In this document: piece after piece, positions 58,101 to 64,000 of the stretch
Numbering within the stretch: the stretch's first letter is position 1
Layout of the letters: each line of letters opens with the position of its first letter
NCBI RefSeq assembly: GCF_947242115.1
Contig: NC_074716.1
Span: forward strand, 49,531,569-49,595,568
Source of the DNA: Biomphalaria glabrata
Taxonomy: Eukaryota > Mollusca > Gastropoda > Planorbidae
Reading direction: 5' to 3'
Length of the DNA: 64,000 nucleotides
Notes under the pieces: model-generated
What the model was told of the DNA's origin: nothing
Databases searched by the model: none
What the model saw: the letters and a program-made list of their open reading frames with translations, nothing else
Translations under genes and position numbers: made by a program

Positions 58101-58631
58101 TTACTAGAGCTGGGTGGACTCAGAGGGGCCCTAAAGATCCTGAAATTAAAAATCACAGTCTTCACCAGGATATTCCTGTAACCCCTCGCTATGCTGCCTC
58201 CTTATTCATTGATACATTCAATTAATTAGCTCAATAGTTCATCATTAGTTTATGATTGTCTAAGCCATAGATGGTGAAATTTAATTACTTAAAACTAATC
58301 AAATCTATAGGTGACGTAAATTCTCGTACTAAACATATTTTTTTAGTCTCCCATGGTACCTTTGAAACTAGAATGTACAGCAAAGAAACTCACCGTGGTT
58401 GGCTTTAAAATTTTCCCATGTCTCTTTGTAATCTGCATAAGAGAGTTTGTAAACAGAACCAGCGGCCGCAGAGTTCATGTGACCTTGATGTGCCTCAACA
58501 TCAGGAAACTTTGGAGCCTTATGCTTCTCCTCAGCTGTGTTGATTGCAGGCTCAATCTTAAAATATTTCATGTACGCAGGTCCAGCCAAGACATAGCTGA
58601 CTGAGAGCACCAAGATGGCTACCCTGAGCAT
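52143..58631 (-). CDS. cathepsin L-type cysteine protease, secreted/lysosomal
   Basis: Eight exons: 58631-58394, 56376-56234, 56090-55941, 55366-55334, 55029-54838, 54539-54371, 53217-53112 and 52242-52143 (stop 52145-52143). All junctions keep phase; 376 residues. A signal peptide ([20 protein letters not shown]) is followed by an extra ~45-residue linker. The I29 propeptide has an ERFNIN-like helix ([19 protein letters not shown]) and LDLNHFSDL. The mature enzyme holds the oxyanion Gln ([16 protein letters not shown]), catalytic Cys183, His323 ([11 protein letters not shown]) and Asn343. Papain-family landmarks [10 protein letters not shown] and [14 protein letters not shown] are present. 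The usual NSWG is NSWS here. The 33-nt exon 4 encodes the active-site loop [12 protein letters not shown] 5' UTR intron is likely (acceptor at 58657-58658). The usual family length is about 330, so the excess lies at the N-terminus. Confidence 0.96.
56581..57922. mobile_element. 1.34-kb hAT-like transposon with perfect 8-bp target duplication
   Basis: Ends CAGGGGTGCCAC and GTGGCACCCCTG. GAGTATGT is repeated exactly at 56573-56580 and 57923-57930. No transposase frame, so non-autonomous. The interior is rich in AGATCTAG motifs. It sits in cathepsin intron 1. Confidence 0.92.
57993..58176 (-). mobile_element. SINE family 1, head truncated, in cathepsin intron 1
   Basis: TTCCCATTTCAGGCCTTACG, AAGGTCATCTGTTTCTGTGG, GAGCTGGGTGGACTCAGAGG, ending CAGTCTTCACCAGGAT. 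Confidence 0.8.
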
Positions 58632-58867
58632 TGTTGCTGGTCACTGTTTACAAAAGCTAGAGGGAAAAAAAGAAAGAAAAATTTTACGTTAAGAATTTAA
58701 AGTCATAATAAAGACAATTTTTTTTTTTTTCAGTTTATGGCAGTTTTAGTAGGTCATAAAAAGTTAGTCTTCCCAGACTATAGCAAGAAAGCAATAAAAA
58801 GGTGACAAAATTATGTTTTACCAAAGTGAATGCATTAACACCAAACTCAAATTAGAAAAAAAAAATG

Positions 58868-59035
58868 AACTCATTTAAGACTAAGACTGCTTTATTGATC
58901 CTTACGGAAATTTGTTGTGATTACAAGGACTCGTTTCTCATATAAAGACAACACAACAGAAAAATACACATAATCACAACAGACAACATAAAGAGTTCAT
59001 TCAGCGACTACACAGGTATCTTGGTGCATTTCCTT
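58868..59035 (-). mobile_element. retroelement 3' tail, copy B
   Basis: Starts TAAGACTAAGACTGC and runs TTATTGATCCTTACGGAAAT, GACAACACAACAGAAAAATA, GACAACATAAAGAGTTCATT. Inverse of the copy at 48262-48450. Lies in the presumed 5' UTR intron of the cathepsin gene. Confidence 0.6.
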
Positions 59036-59039
59036 CTGT

Positions 59040-60315
59040 GATGTCTAAATCTACTAATCTAGATTGGTATCTTAAGACTAGAATAGGTTAATCTTTAATC
59101 TGATTAGATCTTCTATTCATCTTAAGAGGTAGCTTTATATAAATACTATAGTCTATAGTGTGACTATAGTCTACTACTATAGAATTTATAAATCTAGATC
59201 TGAAACTAATATAAATATAAATAAGATGAAACATTAAAAATATCTAAATAGATCTAATCTATACTATAGGTCTAGTATACAGTAGTATAAAAAGAGGCAT
59301 ACAAATGTGTAACTACTAGATTACTATTACCAGTGCTTTTTGCCTACTGACACCTATTTAAGGCTATTTTGAATGTGGGGAAAAAATTATTACTTTTCTT
59401 GTATTTTACCGTTTATTATTAATTTATTAGTAGTTAAAAAGTTAGGCAATCCATCACTGAGTACCGACACCTATTTTTTATTTTACAAAAAAAAAAAAAA
59501 AAAAAAGCACTGACTATTACTATACAAGTATATAGGCCTACTAGCTTGACTAACTTGAATACCTGTCTACTAGATTAGAGTTATGATTAGACTGATACTG
59601 ATTAGATATCTAGAACTACATCTAGATCAATTGTTTTAAAAAATCTAGGACTAGTCGATCTAGACTAGATCTAGAATTAGAGTATATTAGACTATTCTTA
59701 TTCTACTCTACTTATACTAAGTCTACTAGATGACTAGATCTATATTACATAATTAGTATATAGTAAAGTATATAGTCATAGTCTCTATGTCTATACTATA
59801 TCTACTAATCTAGATCTGAACTAGACTTTATCCACTCTGGTCTGGAGCCACTTTCTTATAATCTATTAATTATGAGTCTATGACTAAAATGTTATAAATC
59901 ATTTCACAGCCAATCACGGTATAGTCTAGATCTAGACCATTCATTGCCATTATTATTAGTATAGTAGCCATTATGTCTTATGAGATTATGATTATCAATA
60001 CCATTACCATACTCAACTCCAGGCATAGTCATATTAGTGATTAGTCATAGGTCATAGACTAGTCACTAGACTAGATCTAGACTAACTTAACTAACTAGAC
60101 TAAAAGTAAAACTAAAGACAATTCAATAAGAATAATCATAACTGATAATATTAATTATTAATAAATTAGATCTAGATCTAATCTAGTAATCGAGAAAAAA
60201 AAAAGGTAGATCTATGTACTATTGATCGACTAACCTTAGATGACTAAATAATATATAGATCTAGATCTATAAAGAATCTATATCTAGCTAGAATGCTGCT
60301 AGATCTAATCGCTGG
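59040..60315. other. CTAGATCTAGAT-rich DNA
   Basis: Dense TCTAGATC/AGATCTAG/CTACTA words with no coding potential, in the presumed first intron of the cathepsin gene. The same words are dense at 57100-57610 inside the hAT-like element. Confidence 0.6.
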
Positions 60316-60321
60316 ACAAAC

Positions 60322-60425
60322 CTTTTCCAAATGTTTATTAGCTTCGGTAGCACAGGATAATAAAAGAGTCACATGGTGGCATATCACATGACCTGTGACA
60401 TCATTGTCACGTGCACAAGACAGTG
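60322..60425 (-). promoter_or_regulatory. candidate first exon and E-box promoter of the cathepsin gene
   Basis: On the minus strand a possible non-coding exon ends ATTTGGAAAAG before gtttgt (donor at 60320-60321). Just upstream lie CACGTG and two CATGTG/CACATG E-boxes within about 45 bp (60370-60413), and a TTTAAATAGGG near 60426-60436. A pyrimidine-rich acceptor 25 nt before the start codon supports a spliced 5' UTR. The exon itself is inference. Confidence 0.35.
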
Positions 60426-61319
60426 CCCTATTTAAAAAAAAAACAAGAAGAGAGTCTAACTGGGGCAGCGATTCTCAACACAGCTAGGGTGTGTGACATT
60501 GCCTTTTTTACAAGTCACTATTAAACCACAGGACTGTCTGAAAGAGGGCTACCGATTGCGAAAAATTTGGGAAACACGTCGGTCTTTTTTTTTAAGGATC
60601 ACAAGTACATCTAAAAACAAATACCTTTCCATATAGACCTATCTAAATCTACTTTTTTTTTAAATAAATGATTTATTTAGCGATATAAAAAAAAAAGATA
60701 GGTTACTCATTGATCTACCAGTTATTATAGCAGCAGGCCTTAGAAGCTTTGATTCTATATTTACAATGGACAAAGCAAGCAACTTGGGCACCTATGTGTT
60801 TGTTTTGTTTTTTATTTCTACAAGCTTTAAAGTATCTGGTGGGTTAAGTCCAGACCGAGCAAAGACAAACAAAGGAATGGGTAGAGCAGGGGAGGGTGCG
60901 CAGTTTGGAGTGTGTGTGTGCCTGTTGTTTGTGTATGGGATGCGGCGACAGTAACTGTGACTTCAATGTCCCGTAGGTGAAACTAAGATAAATCGCATAG
61001 GCTGTCAATGTTTCCGGATTTGAATGTTAGTGGCCAGCTGGATTTATATTCACCACATACACTAGACAAATTTTCAAAGGAAAAATCAAGATGGTTAGAT
61101 ATACACATTTCCTACTTAAATAACTGGTCACAGAGGTATACAAATACTTTCATGGATCATTAGGTAAAGAGACCCCGCGGCGAACCCCGTTTCTTACAGT
61201 AAAGAGCTAGTATGAGTAATCTCCCTTGACAGAAAAAAAAAAGTGTTTGCAGAAAGGACAGAAGTGATAGCTTGTGTGTTACATAGACACAAGTTGATAC
61301 GAATAGAACATTCTAGCAA

Positions 61320-61440
61320 CTTACTAGCTAGGCCTTCCATGTCAGCAGCTAGCTAGACCTTCAATGTCAGCAGCTAGCTAGGTCTTCATTGTCAGCAACT
61401 AGCTAGGTCTTCATTGTCAGCAGCTAGCTAGGCCTTCATT
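61320..61440. repeat. about 25-bp minisatellite AGCTAGCTAGG
   Basis: Units GCAGCTAGCTAGGCCTTCAT plus TGTCA, about five; further units at 61755-61800 and 62118-62148 flank the duplicated LINE ends. Confidence 0.85.
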
Positions 61441-62118
61441 ATCTTATCTTATATAATACAGACGTTACTTCAAAAAAGAAGATGATTACGTCCTACGCGT
61501 CATGCATTTAGTCATGCATATTAACCAATGACTTAAATTCTGCCAAGTCACTGGTTTTCCTGGCTAGCTCAGGTATCCCATTCCATGCTAATAGCACTAG
61601 GGAAGAAGGAGTATTTGTACAAATTTGTCCTAGCATATGGGACGAGGAATGTGCCTTTATCTTTGTGTCTTTCAGAGTATTTTATTAAATTTTGTTTTTG
61701 TATTTGAAGATTATGGTTCAGTGTTTTATGTATAATTGCTACTTTACTTTTGAGTCAGCAACTAGCTAGGCCTTCATTGTCAGCAGCTAGCTAGGCCTTC
61801 ATTATCTTATCTTATATAATACAGACGTTACTTCAAAAAAGAAGATGATTACGTCCTACGCGTCATGCATTTAGTCATGCATATTAACCAATGACTTAAA
61901 TTCTGCCAAGTCACTGGTTTTCCTGGCTAGCTCAGGTATCCCATTCCATGCTAATAGCACTAGGGAAGAAGGAGTATTTGTACAAATTTGTCCTAGCATA
62001 TGGGACGAGGAATGTGCCTTTATCTTTGTGTCTTTCAGAGTATTTTATTAAATTTTGTTTTTGTATTTGAAGATTATGGTTCAGTGTTTTATGTATAATC
62101 GCTACTTTACTTTTGAGT
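61439..62118 (-). mobile_element. two tandem copies of the LINE 3' end
   Basis: 61439-61755 and 61802-62118 are reverse-complement copies of about 17720-18105 of the LINE, including the TAAGATAAGAT tail. They differ by one base that I can see (attgct/atcgct near the end). They are 363 bp apart and separated by AGCTAGCTAGG minisatellite units, so insert and flank were duplicated together. Confidence 0.85.
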
Positions 62119-62490
62119 CAGCAACTAGCTAGGCCTTCATTGTCAGTGCGCTCAGAAAATTATAAATAAACTACTGTAAAAAAAATAAAAAAATAACGCC
62201 AACAAAAACTTTATGGCCCTATCACAACGTCCTTAGGGCTCACAAAGATCCTCCTTCAGGGTACAGTACCAGGAAAAAGAAAAAAAAAGTGTCGGACAGA
62301 GAAAGCGATGAGAAGACAACTTAGCAACATGGATCTAGGCCTCTAAGATGTAGTTGACCCGGAATCATACATGAAAATCTTGTCATGTCTCTCAGTTCTA
62401 TCAAATGAACAAGATAACCTAAGCACGTCACTATGAAGCCTGCAACTAAATGTCGCTGTCGGAATTATCAAATAGTTTGTCAATGTGCCC

Positions 62491-62780
62491 GTATCAGTCT
62501 GGCTCAGCCTAATATCGTCTGCTACGTGTTGTATCAGTCTGGCTCAGCCTAATATCGTCTGCTACGTGTTGTATCAGTCTGGCTCAGCCTAACATCGTCT
62601 GCTAAGTGTTGTATCAGTCTGGCTCAGCCTAACATCGTCTGCTAAGTGTTGTATCAGTCTGGCTCAGCCTAACATCGTCTGCTACGTGTTGTATCAGTCT
62701 GGCTCAGCCTAACATCGTCTGCTACGTGTTGTATCAGTCTGGCTCAGCCTAACATCGTATGCTAAGTGTTGTATCAGTCT
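62491..62780. repeat. 40-bp tandem repeat, about 7 units
   Basis: Units start GTATCAGTCTGGCTCAGCCT at 62491, 62531, 62571, 62611, 62651, 62691 and 62731, with a partial eighth. Variants at TAATATC/TAACATC and CTACG/CTAAG. Confidence 0.95.
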
Positions 62781-62784
62781 CAAA

Positions 62785-64000
62785 TAAAACGATTTGTGAA
62801 AAAAAAAATCTGTACATTATACTTATATACTAACAAAGTTCATAAATATTAAAGTTACCGCCTTAAAGTTAAGGCTGTGCAAACTTCTTAGGATTAATAG
62901 CCTAGAATGGAAATAATGATTTCTCTCGGTTTTATGACTGCAATTAGTGAAAGCAGTTCAAATGTGTCACCCCCAAGGCTAAGGCAGCGTTTCTCAAACT
63001 AGGACCCACTGACCACGCCTTAACGTAAGCCCATGCCAGATTAAACACCACAATCATCCTGTCTACCCGAACGATGTCTCCAGCCAGGATACAAAATTAA
63101 TGCAGCAACAGACAAGTGCGAACTAACTTGAGAACCAGCGGACTTATTAGTAAACGGATTTAACGTCCTAGTAATGGAGGGATGAGATAAAAAAAAAAAA
63201 AAAAAGGTGAAAGCTTTATCCTTACGTAGAAATAAAAATAGAGAAAAGACAGCGCTTTCAACTAGAGATAAAAGGCCTGTGCTGCCACGACACGGTTCAC
63301 TTTATGAGGACAAGTTGTCATTTTACACGATGTCTATCTAGATCTACGTGTTTGTCATCCCATTGCTGGTACAATACCAAATGTAGAGCTACTTAGAAAG
63401 TGGAGCGACTTAGAAAGTGTGTAATTTGAAATCAAGGAGTAGATGTGGTGTGCGCATGTCATTCCAACCATGCACAACACATGTGATGAGCTGTTTCAAA
63501 ACAAGTACGCCCTTTGTTATTTTTTTTTCAACCAATGACTGCAGCTGTCTATAAATCAACAAGAACAACAATACAATATCAAACCAAAACAAACCTCCCC
63601 ATCCCAAAATACAAATCAGATCACAGGCCATTAACACTTTCATTAGCGACAGGTGACAAAGTCTACATTCTAATCTAAAAGACACATTCAGCGTAAATGC
63701 GCAGTTAATAAGTGGGTGGTCTAATTTCCTCGAGAAAAGCGTGTTACTGGACACGTGATACGGAGGACTAGTCGGATCACATGACGGCGAACGTCTGCTG
63801 GATAGATAAAGATTATTATTTAAGAAAAAGATCGGCCTGACCGAAATGGACTGCGAGGGTAAAGGTCAACAAATACATCCTATAAATAAGCAGATGAGCA
63901 TTGTCACAGATGTGACTTGAAAAACTGAAGAGTTGATCAATGAACAGTATCTGCCACTTTTGAGAGTTTGGTGCCAGAGATGTAACAGTTAAGAGTATTA
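62785..64000. other. higher-GC intergenic DNA at the window edge
   Basis: No convincing exon. The minus frame at 63410-63754 has no recognisable domain. TCACGTG-like and CACATGACG words at 63750-63790 could belong to a promoter of a gene outside the window. CAGCGTTTCTCAAACT at 62986 looks like a lone hAT end. Confidence 0.35.

Noticed and set aside
63410-63754. 114-codon minus-strand open frame as a gene
   Set aside because: No domain, no splice context, and a composition (FWFDIVLLFLLIY) expected from AT-rich DNA.

Overview
The window looks like AT-rich nuclear DNA of a heterobranch snail, most likely a freshwater planorbid of the Biomphalaria/Bulinus kind. Evidence: genes split by GT-AG introns, no bacterial-style operons, the predicted proteins, and many copies of a tRNA-derived SINE that I recognise from planorbid genomes. 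The species call is inference.

Six host genes can be read; all junctions named below were checked for GT-AG and reading phase by eye. (1) 380-5002, plus: 3' part of a small helical protein of unknown family. (2) 7399-20276, minus: MRPS15 (mitochondrial ribosomal protein uS15m), 8 exons. (3) 20724-28147, plus: PACRG, 5 exons, head to head with MRPS15 across about 450 bp. (4) 32649-34831, minus: a 2-exon PA-clan (trypsin-like) protease-like protein with a GSSG motif. (5) 39634-44223, plus: a 2-exon Toll-like receptor with signal peptide, LRRs, one membrane span and a TIR domain. (6) 52143-58631, minus: an 8-exon cathepsin L-type cysteine protease with an intact Cys/His/Asn triad. They do not form one pathway. 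Two relate to innate immunity or lysosomes (TLR, cathepsin L), one to cilia (PACRG) and one to mitochondrial translation (MRPS15).

Introns and intergenic DNA are mostly mobile-element debris. There is one LINE with an open endonuclease/RT frame (about 15052-18112) and several 3' LINE fragments. At least three tRNA-derived SINE families are present. DNA transposons include a 1.34-kb hAT-like element with a perfect 8-bp target duplication, a Tigger/pogo-like element with TA ends, several MITEs and a decayed MULE transposase piece. There is one solo LTR fossil. Minisatellites are conspicuous, with unit sizes of 26, 27, 32, 40 and 48 bp. Several insertions are nested and their order can be read from duplicated target sites.

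I found no obviously new multi-gene system. The most useful leads are: the GSSG protease family with a nearby interrupted relic copy; the TLR whose BB loop departs from consensus; the MRPS15/PACRG divergent promoter; a SINE whose 3' tail resembles that of the resident LINE; and dated nested insertions.
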